From positions 961,918-1,022,897 of the forward strand of contig BFEA01000512.1 in NCBI GenBank assembly GCA_003427395.1: 60,980 nucleotides of DNA, written 5' to 3'. This stretch comes from Chara braunii (Eukaryota > Streptophyta > Charophyceae > Charales > Characeae). The notes below the pieces were generated by a model. That model saw nothing but the letters and a program-made list of their open reading frames with translations. It searched no databases and was not told where the DNA came from. Made by a program: the position numbers and the translations under genes. Shown piece after piece: positions 32,230 through 43,905 of the stretch (the stretch's first letter is position 1; each line of letters opens with the position of its first letter).

Positions 32230-33780
32230 TCAATCCAAGGCAGGACCTTTACCTTTCTTATCTCTCTCGTAGGCTCTAACTACATCGGGAGTTGTTTCTA
32301 GAAGTTTTGTTCTAGTAAACCAGCGGTCATCCTCTGGTTCCTGATAAGCAAACCGAACCTTGTATTGCTTATGCGGACGACCTCTACCTCCTGATCTGAA
32401 CATGTCTTCCCCTACAATGCCGTCAATGTCATACCTTTCGTCCATGTCTGGAGGAATCATGGGTCTTCTAGATGAAAACTGTTGAATTGTGACACACGGC
32501 AACAACTTTGATGCATGAAACACCGGGTAGATGTGGAGGTGTGCTGGGATGTCTACTGTGTAGGACGACCCATCCTCTCCACCCTTAACTTCTAGAACTG
32601 GCCACGGTCCTCTATATGCGGGCAGTAACTTCTGCGAGATGTTTTCCTCAGGAATAAACTCTTTGGACTTGACCCAGACCAGGTCGCCGACTTGCAACTG
32701 TGACGGGCGGCGGTGCTTATTAGCTTGTTCTGTCATTCGGTGCTAGGCTTTCCTGAGGTTCTCTACCACGGTAGCCAACTCTTTCTCGTGCTGTAAAGCA
32801 AACTCCCTAATACCGGGCGGTAGCCTGTGAATCTGATCCCGGTTAAGTCCCTCAAACGATTTGCGTGGTCTAAAGGACTTGTGTAACTCGTTGGGAGTGC
32901 GACAGGTAGACAAGTGCACGCTGTTATTGTACGCACTGGCTACTTTGGGCAACATCTCATCCCAATTAATCTGATCTGGTCTAATGTACATACGAAGAAA
33001 TTGTTGCAGGATCTTATTCATCTGTTCAGTCTGACCGTTAGTCTCTGGATGACGGCCAGATGACATCAACAACATGGAGCTATAAACTCTCATCAACTCC
33101 TGCCAGTTTTGACTAGTGAACCGGGTGTCTTTATCACTAACCATAGACAGTGGATCACTGACCCAATGACAAAAAAACTTCTGAATAACTAAGTTTGTGC
33201 GTGCCTCTTAGGGCAAAGGAATAAAAACTGCATACTTACTGAATTTATCGACTATGACCATGACTTGGCTCTTGCCATGCCTACTCTTGACGCCAGCGTC
33301 CATAAAGTCAATGGACACTAAATCTCCTGGCTGATCAGGAATAGGCAGGGGTCTGAGAAGACCTAGAGGGGCACACGTAGAGGTCTTATTTCTCTTACAG
33401 ACCTTACAACTGCGAACATACTCGATGCAGTCGGCCTTCATCCCAGGCCATATGTACGCGCGCATGAGGTTAGCTAGAGTCTTTTGCCAACCAAAATGTC
33501 CGTCAGTATCGTGGCATTCCCCTAGGATCAAACTACGGATCTCTTCATTGTTAGGAACGCACAGTCGGTCAACTACATTAGCCTTCTCGAATAGCAACCC
33601 CTCTGTAGTGCGGTAATCTGGCTCGGTTTCTGGTGCCTCCCTAACTCTCTTGCGGAGGTCACTATAAATAGGGTCCTGCGCATACGCCTCTCTAACTTTT
33701 TGTTGCAGGTCTCTCCCTATATCAAGATAACGAGCTATTGCTCCGAAGTAATCAGCCCTCCTACTCAGAGCGTCCACAAC
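32230..33780 (-). pseudogene. Element 2: integrase with chromodomain
   Basis: A single frame from VVVDALSRRADYFG near 33785 to a TGA at 32230 is interrupted by only TAA at 33210-33208 and TAG at 32745-32743. The zinc region shows CHDTDGHFGWQKT and CKVCKRNK, so HHCC is complete. The core shows SIDFMDAGV, MVSDKDTRF and HPETNGQTEQMNK, giving a plausible D,D,E set. The DNA-binding tail shows LQVGDLVWVKSKEF and YRGPWPVLEV. It leads to VDIPAHLHIYPVFHASKL and a chromodomain-like end (YKVRFAYQEPEDDRWFTRTK). This is the best-preserved integrase in the window. Confidence 0.92.
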
Positions 33781-34800
33781 TACATTATATTTCCCTTTTA
33801 CAAGCTTGAGCTCAAAATCATACTAGTCTAGTTCGGCAGCCCACGTAGTCAGCTTAGGTGTCATCTTGGCCTGCGTCTTTAACCACAATAACATTTCGTG
33901 GTCTGAGTAGACTTTAAAGTGCCTCCCGAGCAAGTAGTGCTTCCAGTGTTCGAGAGCTTGCTTGAGAGCGTAGAGGTTTGAGGACTGGGTACTCTATCAA
34001 CGCCTGCTTTAACTTTTTCATGGCAGACGTGCGAAGGGGCGCAGCGATGGTGGAGAAGTTGCACACAAACTTCCTATAGTAATTCGCTAGGCCTAAGAAC
34101 GACCGCAATTCTGTCAACGTGCGGGGTGTAGGCCAATCTCTAATCGCTGTGATTTTGCGATCTTCTGGCTTAATACCGTCTCTGTCCAAGACATGGCCGA
34201 GATATAGGACTTGGGTCTTTGCCCATTCGCACTTCTTTGCGTTGATCTTGAAGTTAGCCTCTCTCAGCTTCTCCTCAGATGACCGCCGTGCTCCTGGAGG
34301 GTCCTATTGAACACTAGAATGTCATCTAAGTAAACTACTACAAACCTGTCTAACCACGGCCTACACAGGTCGTTCATACAACGCTGAAAAGTTGTTGGTG
34401 TGTTGGTTAGTCCAAAGGGCATAACTACAAACTCGTCGTGCCCATATCTAGTCCGGAATGCGGTCTTATACTGATCATCAGGATGGACCTCTATCTGATG
34501 ATACCCGGACTTCAAGTCTATCTTTGAAAAATACTTACAACCCTGCACCCGATCTAGGAGATTGTCTATACGGGGCAGTGGCTCCTCATTCTTCATTGTG
34601 ATAGCATTGAGACCCCTATAGTCAATGCACATTCTCAACTCTCCCTCCTTCTTTCGAACAAATAGAACAGGTGCTCCAAATGGAGACGAACTGGGCCTAA
34701 TCCAACCCTTCTCTAGGAGTTCGTCTAACTGCTTGCGCAGCTCCTCCAATTCCCGCGGGGACATCCCATACACTGCTCCTTTAGGAGTCCTACTGTCAGG
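33781..34800 (-). pseudogene. Element 2: reverse transcriptase and internally deleted RNase H
   Basis: RT reads [68 protein letters not shown] and [10 protein letters not shown] (catalytic YLDD). A shift near 34265 follows. The connection is LGHVMDRDGIKPEDRK and RSFLGLANYYRKFV. RNase H lacks two blocks: AAPLRTSAMKKLKQAL skips the segment after the first motif, and EYPVLK runs into out-of-frame sequence where TTDAS should be. The catalytic Asp region is therefore gone. Coding resumes at the WKHYLLGRHFKVYSDHEML equivalent near 33960-33880. Confidence 0.88.
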
Positions 34801-35448
34801 CTCTATCTCAATGCGGTGCTGGATGGGTCGCAGGACTACGCCCGTAGGTGGCTCAGCTAAATCTGTGTACTCCTCCAGCAGCTTGGCAATAGCGGGATCT
34901 ATGGGCTTTTCCTCCCTAGGCGCAGTAACTGGCCTAACATAGGCTACAAAAACCTGTTCTTCTAGCTGCTCCTTTTTCACTGACCTTGCGAACGCAGGAG
35001 CGCTAAGGCAGCAATGTGCCAAGGAGTTGTCCGCTCCTGACACATGAAACAAACGGGCGGTCTTGACCCCGCCTGACGGGCTAGAGAGCCTACACTCGTG
35101 CTCTCTCAAATGGAGTGTGGCCCCTGCTGCCTCTCCCCAATCCATTCTTAGGACTATGTCAAAAGGAAAGTTGTCCTCTGCGAGGAGAGTCAGGGAATGG
35201 AGAACTTTCTCCACCTTCCCATCTTTTTCTAAGCGAAAGTACGCCTGGACTCCCTCTACATAGTCCTCTACTCGCATTGTGCGACTGTCTGCGAGGATAC
35301 TCACTATGGGGTTTGCTAACTTCTGGACCTTTAGCCCCAACTTCAACTTCTGCAACGCCTTTCCACTGATATAGCTGCATGTGGCCCCACTATCTACTAG
35401 GGCCCCTACTCTACCTCTGAAAATCTCTACATCAACTAAAACTAGTTA
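34801..35448 (-). pseudogene. Element 2: aspartic protease
   Basis: From a TAA at 35448-35446 the frame reads [20 protein letters not shown], then [20 protein letters not shown]. The active-site D-S-G is intact. The second half shows [20 protein letters not shown], where most relatives have a LGMDWL-like motif. It is in frame with the RT that follows. Confidence 0.85.
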
Positions 35449-35675
35449 TCCTCTACTCTCCTTCTTCATCTTGGCCCAAGCGGGCATCCTCTCTTTTAGC
35501 TCATCGGCCACGCCTGTGAGGGAAGTGCCTAGAGAGACCCTAACACAAGCGGTCTCTGGACAACTATCTAGGCACCGGCTTGCAACCTCTGCCATAGGTA
35601 CATGTGGTGTGGGCGTTTCCTGCCGGCTCGCGCTTGTTTCCCCACATGGCCTTATGGTAGGGGCAGTTGCTACCC

Positions 35676-37639
35676 CTACCGGGGGCTGCCTTTTGACTGT
35701 TGGGCAACCCATCGGGCCTCTCTATACTTTGGACAAAATTGAATGATGTGGCCAAGGTCATCGCAAAATACGAACTGCCCCTGATCCACACGCTGCTGCC
35801 AGACGCGCTGGTCCAGGCCCAAATCCTCCCAAGGTTGGCCCTGTGGCAGACCTGGGTGCCAACCACCTCTCTTATATGGTGACCTATTACCCCTATTAGG
35901 TGAACGGTTGCCAGAACGGTTTTGCGGGGGACCTTGACCCCTTCCTCCCGCTTGGAGGTTTCCTCCTCTACCGCCAACCCCTTGATCGTCATGGGAACGG
36001 CCACCTGAGGCTCGGCCCCCTTGGCCCTGGCCTCCTCCTCTTCCTTGCGGCCTCCCTCCGGCCGCGACAGCAGCGTAAGTCCTCCCCTGGCTAGCGCTAC
36101 TGTCCTCCTCTTCCTCTAGTCCCCACTCTATCTGCTCGTAGGGTAGTTGGTCCATACCTCCCTCATCTAATGTAAGGATCAGATGATCCTTGGTCTTGAC
36201 TTGACCTGAGACAGTACGGCCCTTCCACTTTTTGCCCTTGTCCAGGTCCTTGTGCCAGGAAGTGGAGACTGATGCAGACCGTGCTTCAAACGCTACCACT
36301 TCCCTGCTAAGTGCATCGTAGGTCATGGTAGGTCGCTGGCTCTTTTCAAAGAAATGCCCGCATAACTGTTCAAGCATAGCGCGGTAAAAGAGGTTGACCA
36401 ATTGGGTCTCAGTGACCCCATGATCAGGAACAGCAACCAACTCGTCCATTACACCCTTGAGTGCCCTGGCACTCCTCCACTAGCGAGAATGTATGGTTTG
36501 CAGTTTATCCGAGGCTTTAACACTATGGGTCAAATCTGCAAACCGCTCTCTCAACAACTTTAGGAAGTCACTGAAGGGAGTGAACGCGGAATAAGCAACC
36601 AAATCATCATTGCAGTTAGTGGCACGACACAGGGAACGGGCGAAGCTTGCTGCTTCCTCCCTAAAAGCGTGTATAGCTATCAGGACGTGCTCGTCCGGGG
36701 CAACGTTGTGTAAGTGCACATACGTTTTAATGTTGGCTTCCCAATTGTCGAAGTTCTCCTCCTTCTTCCCGCTATAGGAATCGGGGAACTTGACCTTATC
36801 AGGCTCGCTACGAGGGCGTGCTTCCTCCACTTTTCGGCGCGGCCAACCCGACGCCCTCTATGGCGCCTGTGCAATAACGCTCTGTGCTGTCTAGGCGGGC
36901 CTTCACCTCGGATCCCACTTGTACCACTAACTCCGTTGCAAACTCCCTAAATCCCAACCGTATCGAGCGTAGGGCAATGCCCTCGTTTCTAATAAACTAG
37001 TATTGCTCTTCCTAAGCCTGTGTCAGACGCTCGATGTTCCTAACCATGACTTCCATCTTCCCATGTAAGTCTACCTGCGTTGCCATCCTATCTCTCTGCT
37101 TCTTTACTTCCTCCAAGTCTTTCGCCGCCAAGCTCACCGCTTCCAATCTCGCTTTCCTCTCCCTTGTTAGTCGGAACTTCCACTCCATCCTCTTCTCGTC
37201 CTCTATGGCCTGACACTTGAGTGGGTCTTTTTCTGCCTCCCACTCCTTCGCGGCCGCCTCCTGTTCTTCCCTGGGTACACACATTAGCACTTCTTCCTCT
37301 CCCAGGGACAAATTGGCCACCCACTATGTAATCTTCTTCTCCAATTGATCATCTTTCACACCAATGGATTCCCCTTTTTGCTCCCTTCTTTTCCTTTCCA
37401 GCGGTTGGGCTTCTACCTCTTCCTCCTCTTCTACCGCCTTCAACTTCTCCTCCTGCTCTTTCCTCAATCTCTCTTTTTCCCTGGTCATCTCCTCCTCAAT
37501 CTTCTTTAGTTTGGCCGCCTCTTCCTCTATCGGGGCCTTCTTCTTGGCCTCCTCTTCTCTCTTTCAGGACGGCGGCGGCCTTCGCCTCCTGCTCTGGTGT
37601 GAAAGGGGAGGTGCTCGTTACCGTACGCGTGTCAACCAT
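35676..37639 (-). pseudogene. Element 2: gag
   Basis: The start MVDTRTVTSTSPFTPEQEAK at 37639 leads into a strongly charged coiled coil (KKIEEEMTREKERLRKEQEE), after a one-base shift near 37565. TAG codons interrupt it at 37326-37324, 37014-37012 and 36999-36997. The capsid part is in a shifted frame from about 36850: VKFPDSYSGKKEENFDNWEA, YVHLHNVAPDEHVLIAIHAF and LLRERFADLTHSVKASDKLQ. A TAG at 36482-36480 then precedes MDELVAVPDHGVTETQLVNL. A glycine/arginine-rich stretch (GRGGGQGQGGRASGG) and a zinc-knuckle relic (FVFCDDLGHIIQFC) follow. The first Cys of the knuckle is Phe. Confidence 0.87.
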
Positions 37640-38159
37640 GGTGATAGACGCACAACCACAGGATGGTTCCACTCTTCACCACTTAGAATCTCCCCCTCGC
37701 TAACTGAACTTAAGCCGTCACTACAGAACCTGTTGCTGACCAGGAGGCAATTAAGGAGATCCCCCTTAACTCCTCAGGAATTTTTTAACGTCGCAGACAG
37801 GACGACGAGGTCAGCGGGTTCTCTCAAGACTTAGACGGCCCGTTGTGCAGCCCACAACTCGGATTTTGGGCCTATCGTGCCACACCGAGCAGCCCGTCGG
37901 TCAGTACCGGTCCTTGGGAGGGTTCGTGTCCTCCGGGACAATCGAGTCGTCAGACACAGTCTTTAGCCCTACTCAGCCTGTGTGGGTTTGGTCAACGAGG
38001 CCCTATCCTTCATACACGGAGTCCTATCACCTGGACAGAAGAGACTCAATGCAGAAAGAAGAGACAGACAGACTCAAACTCACCAAGTACCATAGGGTGA
38101 GTGCACATCCATAGGGCAAGGGGATAGGCTAAGGGCTTGGCGAGATTATACCAACTCCA

Positions 38160-38305
38160 GCTTTGTCAAACTCTTGGTCAACGGCTCCGGTCAACGCCTC
38201 GGTCAACGCTTGGTCAACGCGGTTACGTCCCAGTCAACACTCCGGTCAACCCTCTAGTCAACGCCCGGTCAACACTCTGGTTAACGCTCGATCAACCCTC
38301 TGGTC
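38160..38305. repeat. Tandem GGTCAAC(G/C)C-type array
   Basis: About eleven TCAAC words, mostly as GGTCAACGC or AGTCAAC, occur in 145 bases with 10-14-base spacing. On the minus (element sense) strand each reads GTTGAC, which contains the TTGAC core bound by plant WRKY factors. Confidence 0.75.
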
Positions 38306-38605
38306 GGCTATGGCTGCCGGCACCTTCTTCCTCGCCACCCTTCACTTCTCTTTCCCCCTCCTTCACCTTTCTTCTTTCTCCTATTTTTTTTTTTTTTTTC
38401 CACCCTCGGCTATGTTTGTCTTCCACTTCGTTGTTCCTCCTTCCTCCTTCCTCAGCTATGTCTCCCTCTGCCTCCTCGGTCTCTCCTCCTTTCTCAACCC
38501 CGTGTCCGAGCTCTGTGGCTATGGCCGCTACTTTGTCTTGGACCGCACAACCAATCTCGTACCACCTTCTGCGCAGGTGTGTAGTAAACCCATCTTGTAT
38601 GCTCA

Positions 38606-38684
<79 letters not shown>
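38606..38684 (+). repeat. (CT)n(CTAT)n compound microsatellite
   Basis: About 18 CT units pass into about 10 CTAT units. Isoleucine-tyrosine-leucine-serine frames through it are artefacts. Confidence 0.9.
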
Positions 38685-38685
<1 letters not shown>

Positions 38686-38839
38686 CTTCGTCGTTGTCTT
38701 CTATGCAGGTAAGCGTCAGCTCCTTCCGCAGCGGAGCTATGGCGCACTTCCTCACGGTGGCGCTCTTCAACTATGGCGCCCTATGGCGCGCGTCTCTCTC
38801 CTGTTGCAACGGCGATGGCGCATGGGACAGCAGGTACCA

Positions 38840-38851
38840 GCTCTGATACCA
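38840..38851 (-). promoter_or_regulatory. Element 2 primer binding site (tRNA-iMet)
   Basis: On the minus strand TGGTATCAGAGC follows the LTR end AATACA by one base. It is an exact match to the canonical initiator-Met primer site. Confidence 0.9.
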
Positions 38852-38852
38852 G

Positions 38853-39816
38853 TGTATTCATACTCACTCTCATTCACACTTTACATGTATGCAAACAGGT
38901 TGCCCAGTCAACTGGCGTCAAGCGCCCACTCAGAAGTCAGAGATATGATAGCCAATAACGCAGCTCAGATACAAGTTCACTTCGCATGGCTATGGCGACA
39001 CATCACATGTACAGCTCTCCGTTCACACACACACAGGATCACCCTGGATATCCCACACACATCACACTCTGTACACTCACACACACCCGCACACTTCTAC
39101 AACTATGGCGGCTATGGCCGCTGCTACCCTATCGCTATGGCTAAGCTTCTTCGCGCCCACTTCGTCCTCGGGCTCACTCCAGATCACCTCGCATAAGTCG
39201 CTATGGCAACGCTTCAGCATGGCTTACGCAGAAAATGAATGAATGGTTGGGCGTTGCCTCTTGATTTATACCTCTGTAACTCGTTGGTCTGCCCTTTTCC
39301 ATCGGCCCATGGTGCACACAGTCCCTCATGGTACTTGCTGGACTGGACTGGGACTGACTGGACCACTACTGCTGACTGCATGGGTTTGCACCGCAGACTC
39401 ACTGCAGTCGCACTGCCAACTTACTGAGGTTGGCTCCACCACTTGCCCACTTGCCTCTACCTAAACATGAGCCTACTCTGAAAGGCTACTTCCGGGACCT
39501 CCCGGAAGTCTGTAGACCTGGCCTTTCGGGTACCGTAGCAGCTACGACCTTGACCTTTCAGGACTGTAGCAGCTACGACCTTAACCTTTCAGGATCTCTA
39601 CAGCTACGACCTTCACAAGGCTGTGACTCCTACTCGACAGACCTACAGATTGAACCCCTACCACTACACACACCTACGACAGACAACAACAACAGTCAAA
39701 ACATAGGTCACAGGTTCAAACACTCGGGGTCAACACAGATACTGTACACAGGTAAGGTGAGAACTAGGGATCGAGCCCTGGGATCTGCATTCGCTACTAC
39801 TAAAAGGTGAAAACCA
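38853..39816 (-). repeat. Element 2: 5' LTR
   Basis: It runs from TGTATTCATACTC (next to the primer site) to GGTGAAAACCA. On the element strand this gives TGGTTTTCACC...AATACA, the canonical TG...CA form. It contains the ACTATGGCGGCTATGGCCGC cluster near 39104. The LTR is the promoter of the element reading toward lower coordinates. Confidence 0.9.
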
Positions 39817-42150
39817 TTTTAATGTCTTGGAGATGGAGCACCAACCTTGATAAAGTCTCCCCCTTCCTTGCATAAGAATCACCTTGGCTAACGCTTTCTT
39901 CTTCTCCAAACCCTTTTCTTCCTCCTCTCTCAACCTCACCCAAGCTATGGCAAGCTTCTCCCACTATGGTTATGGAGTCCCCTCTAGGAGGGCTAATGGG
40001 AGTCCCTCTAGCCTCTCTCCCTTCCTCACAGCCTGGGGGCTATGGCGGATCACCTCCCTAGGCCAGCCTCAGTACCACTAACCTCTAGAGCTCCTTCCAC
40101 TAGCTCACAGTCTCCTCTAAGCTCCCAAACTAGCAGGGATTCCCCTCTCCTCTCTCCAAGTGAGAACGTACTCATATGAGCTCACTAGGGCAGCTTGGGC
40201 ACTCCTCATGCAAATGTGAGTGTGGCGGACTGAATCCTCAGCTTATGAAGGCTGAAACCAGCACTCCGGCCAGCCCATGTGCCTTGAGGTGAACCGAGGT
40301 ACCCCCAAGGCAAAATTCCACCACTAGGCGCTTCCCGAGGTACCTGGCCTTATTTTGGCCAAGTACATGCAGTCCGAGTGGTTGGTACCAACTCGGATTG
40401 CCTCTTGGCCCCTTTCAGCCTCCTTTTTATCTTCAAAATGCTGCCCCCTTGGGTCCCAATGCCCAAGGGGCAGCCTTACTTGAAAGAAAAAGACCTAGAG
40501 GGTTTTTTTCTCAATTTTTTTCAGTTTCTACCCCATTTTTGGTAGGCCGAGGTATTTCCCCATGCCTCGGTGCCTTTTCAGCCTTGGATCTGGGTGAGAT
40601 CCAAGGCCAACAATATTTCGTGCCACCCCCAAGTAGCCCTTGCTTCAAATTTGAGGCTTTGAGCCCCTAAGCTCACTTTTCCAATTTTTGGTGCATCTGG
40701 CTCTCTTTTTGGGTCAAATGCACGTTTTCGTCTTTTTCCCTCTTTTGTTTCTTTCCATTTTGGGCTGCCAACTCATTCCGGAGCTGGCCATTTTGAGCTG
40801 GCCCACAAAAAACGGCTAGTTCCTCTCCACCATGAGATCTGATCTCAGATTTATGGTCCACAAAAAAAACGGCCACCTCCCTTTTGCATTTTCTCTTAAT
40901 TTCTCTTCTTAATTCAGATTTTGTGGAGATATTGCCCCAAGGGCCATATCTCTGCAATCCGGATTGGCCTCCTCAATTGTAGGAGGGATGAGGTCACGGT
41001 AGGGACCTGCCAGTCCCTACTGTGCAAGTCCCAATAGGCGGCACATTCTCCTCCACCCTTTTCTTCCCTTTTGTCTCATTCTCCCTCCATTTTCTGTTTT
41101 TTTTCCTTTTCTTTTCTTTTATTTTTGATGCGACAAGTGTCAAATAGTTGTTGAGTCATTTTCTAAGCCATGGATCCTCATCCATGGCCAGAATTCAGGC
41201 TCAGCAGTTGGTCGTTATACCTCGGACTACAATAATGACACCCCCATGCTCATAGGGGGCTCCATTTTGCCTTCGTTAGTCTCAATTTTGAGCCCCTTTT
41301 GCTCCGATTTTCTTTGGGCATCCTTTTTTTTTTTTGCGTTGGGCCCCTTGGGGCTCTATTTTCTCATGCCTAGCTAGTCCAAGATATCTCGGACTGTAGG
41401 GCAGCCCTCCCAACACCATATTTGGTTTTCTTTTTCTCTCATGGCTCTCCATTTGATCCCACTAATGCTTGCACTAGTGGTGCTAATATTTTCCACCGTC
41501 TACATCTTAATCTCGACGATGCCGTTTGCTTTGTGCGACCATCCCTCATGTTGGCTCATGGTTACCTTGGGACAACTCGAGTCCCCGCCATTCTCCCCAT
41601 GCTAGTTCCATTTTTTTGTTCCGCCGGTAGTTCCGCCGGTGCGTGTCTCGTTTTTTTATTATTTTTATTCGGGGCCACTTAGTCCCCGACAACGTTCCGA
41701 ATGACGTCCCATTTTTATTTTGGGACCTCCTTGCCTTTGGTGGTTCCAAGAGTCCTCCCTTAGGCGCCCCACGTGTGCCGATTATTCTTGGCCGCGGGAT
41801 CTCATCTTATGGTTGTCGGCTACCATCTTTATTTGCCCCATATCGAAATCACTTCTTTCTAGCCTTTTGGGTTTGCCGTGGCCCATTTTCTTCTAGCCTA
41901 GGCATCCTTATGCAGTCCGACATTTCTCGGACTGCAATTATGGCCCTTTTCCTAGTCCCACAGCTCCACAACTTGCCCCGTATTGAAAGAAAATGAAACG
42001 CTCAATTCTCAAGTGCATCCGGGCTCAATATTGGCTCCGGATGCACCTAAAACATGTGTTTTCCTTTCCCCATGCAGTCCGTTGCAACTCGGACTGCAAT
42101 AGGGGTCAATTTCCCAGCCCGGGAATCAACAAGGGAGGACCAACCTAGCG
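39817..42150. other. Non-coding sequence with recurring AGTCCGA hairpins
   Basis: I recognise no gene. Inverted repeats built on GCAGTCCGA / TCGGACTGC occur at 40369-40401, 41912-41935 and 42074-42097, with weaker forms near 41204-41229 and 41379-41402. Arms are 8-11 bases with short loops. GCTATGGC occurs at 39943 and 40038. Several T-rich runs (41101, 41325, 41650) are present. Confidence 0.5.
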
Positions 42151-42723
42151 AGTTTTGAATCTTCCTTGACAAAGTTATTAGGGAACCATCCGATTGCGTA
42201 GCCGACTTGACCGAATTATATAAAACTTGGGACTTTAACCCCCTCGATAACCAGCAAGCTCTCCTAGGTTTCTTTGAGCTACGCTCCAACAATCGTAAGG
42301 TAGGGTTCCACGCAGACGGAGAGGAAGTCTATTGGGAGGAGGATTGGGGTCAAGCCGGGTAGAAAGACGCTAGAGACGATCCTGGGGGATAAGAGAACTC
42401 ACACGATTTTACCGAGGAAAGAGTAGGGTGATTCAGGGACTTGGATAAAGTCGAGCTGAGTTTCCAAAAACAATGGTCAGGGTAGCGACCGAAATGGATC
42501 CAAGGACTAGAAATGACTGAGCTCTTAACGAGTAGACATTCTTGGGAAGAAGGGGTAAACTGGGGATCGCCATCGTCCAGTGATCCAACTTTTAGTTTCA
42601 AAAAGGCGTCTGCTGGATGAAATTCCACAGGTCGTATCACCCTTTTCCATAGAGGCTCCCATGCAAAATGATTGCAACGAACATTGAAGCTTTATTGGAA
42701 GACTAGACTCCCTTGACTTTGGG

Positions 42724-42965
42724 TGAGCCTTTTCCGTACGCGATTTAGTACTACACTATAATAGCGAATATTGAATTAAAGGAAAAGGTTTATGTATTGG
42801 TGGCCAAGTTTGTGGAAGCTAACGAGTATGATATATGGGTTTACAATCGGAGGGCGAGAAGACTGGCGGGCGCATTGTGGGGGTGTCGGAATTGGGCAGA
42901 GACGATAGCATACACCTATAAGAGGAAGTTGGAAAAGGAAGGAAAGAGGGTTACCCTTGGAATAA
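42724..42965 (+). pseudogene. Unknown module, copy 1
   Basis: It reads EPFPYAI, a TAG, then YYTIIANIELKEKVYVLVAK in the same frame. This is followed by FVEANEYDIWVYNRRARRL and WGCRNWAETIAYTYKRKLEK. Shared landmarks with the other copies are FPY-x-I, (V/L)YVL, (D/E)(E/H)(Y)D-x-(R/I)-(I/W)(Y/V)(V/L), a W-x-C/C-x-W pair and an EK-x-(R)LEK end. The aligned length is about 78 residues. Confidence 0.5.
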
Positions 42966-43209
42966 AGGCAAGGGAATACAGTGTTGCCCCTAACCCGCCT
43001 ATTCCCGATATTACCTCGATGGGAGCAACTGGGATTCTATGAAAAATATGGTACTCAGGGCGCGATGCTGGGATAGGTGAGTGATGAAGGAAGATGGATT
43101 TCGAGTGAAGAGTAGGAAGCGAGGAAGGAGAGGTTCCTTTCAGGGAATAAACCACCTGGGAAAAATTTGAGGTCGTCTATGTATCGCTAAGTTCCTTAGG
43201 AAGGAGAGA

Positions 43210-43450
43210 ACCGATTTCGTACGAAGTTGAGACATACGAGTTAGTGAATAGTGGTTGGGAGCAGATACGCCTCTACGTAATGACCGTGTGATTCCTCGAA
43301 ACGGAAGTCCACGATGTGCGGATCTATTTACCGATAGAGAGGGAGGTTGATCTCGTGTACGGCTGATGTTGGGAAAGAGCCAAAGAAGCGGTGGAAAATG
43401 AAAAGGATAGGTTGCTTTTGTTAGGCAAACTGTCGTCTGGAGCACGCGAA
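43210..43450 (+). pseudogene. Unknown module, copy 2
   Basis: It reads EPISYEVETYELVNSGWEQI, RLYVMTV, TGA, FLETEVHDVRIYLPIEREV, a second TGA and then CWERAKEAVENEKDRLLLLG. Compared with copy 3, the order LYV(L/M)T, then DVRIYLP / DRRIYVP, then CWER and EK-x-RL is conserved. The two stops fall inside otherwise alignable sequence. Confidence 0.5.
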
Positions 43451-43905
43451 TAACGATATTTAAGGGGCTTCCTAAGCCCCCGACGCGTGATGAAGTAATT
43501 AGAGACGAGGACCAAGAAACTACGAATGATTTCGTCCTACGACATCAAGCCGGTGATGGCTAGAGATGGTGATCGCCGACCCGAAAGCGGTAACATAATT
43601 CGGGAAGGTCTAAAATGGGAACTTGCTTGAAGGAAGTCAAATGACTTACTCTGACTATTAAGAGCATGGTCTCATGAGGACTTATGAGCGCTAGGGACTT
43701 TGATCTGTAGGAGGTTAGTGTGCCCTGAAACTGGATTAGTGGAGATAAGGAGAGGTGTCGCATGCGTTGAGGGGCAAGGAGGCGAACTTTATCTTGACAC
43801 TGGCTTGTTTGGAGTAGAAGGTGAACACGAAGTTCGAGACGAAGGAAGGAAAGAGAGAGTTATATTGAGAGCAATCAAGAACTAGGGAGGTAAGTAAGGA
43901 TTCTG

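Larger units (their letters stand above)
37640..38839 (-). other. Element 2: untranslated leader
   Basis: The 1.2-kb leader carries three notable parts: a block shared with element 1 at 37737-37813, a TCAAC-rich tandem array at 38160-38305, and a CT/CTAT microsatellite at 38606-38684. GCTATGGC motifs (GCCATAGC in element sense) lie near 38311, 38516, 38738 and 38771-38785. No coding is convincing. Confidence 0.6.
31240..39816 (-). mobile_element. Gypsy element 2 (full-length structure, two LTRs)
   Basis: Both LTRs, primer site, leader, gag, protease, RT, an internally deleted RNase H and integrase with chromodomain are present in correct order on the minus strand. The chromodomain places it among chromoviruses. 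The LTRs differ at many sites (roughly 8-10% by eye) and by small indels, so the insertion is old. Flanks after the two LTRs (CTTGA left, TTTTA right) are not a clean target duplication. Confidence 0.9.

Noticed and set aside
32743-37326. All in-frame stops of element 2 are TAG or TAA at probable Gln positions, suggesting a reassigned code (UAR = Gln, as in some ulvophyte algae)
   Set aside because: CAA and CAG are used normally in the same frames, element 1 and the decayed module at 42.7-44.6 kb also carry TGA, and several frames end naturally at TAG. Decay by C-to-T explains the pattern without a code change.
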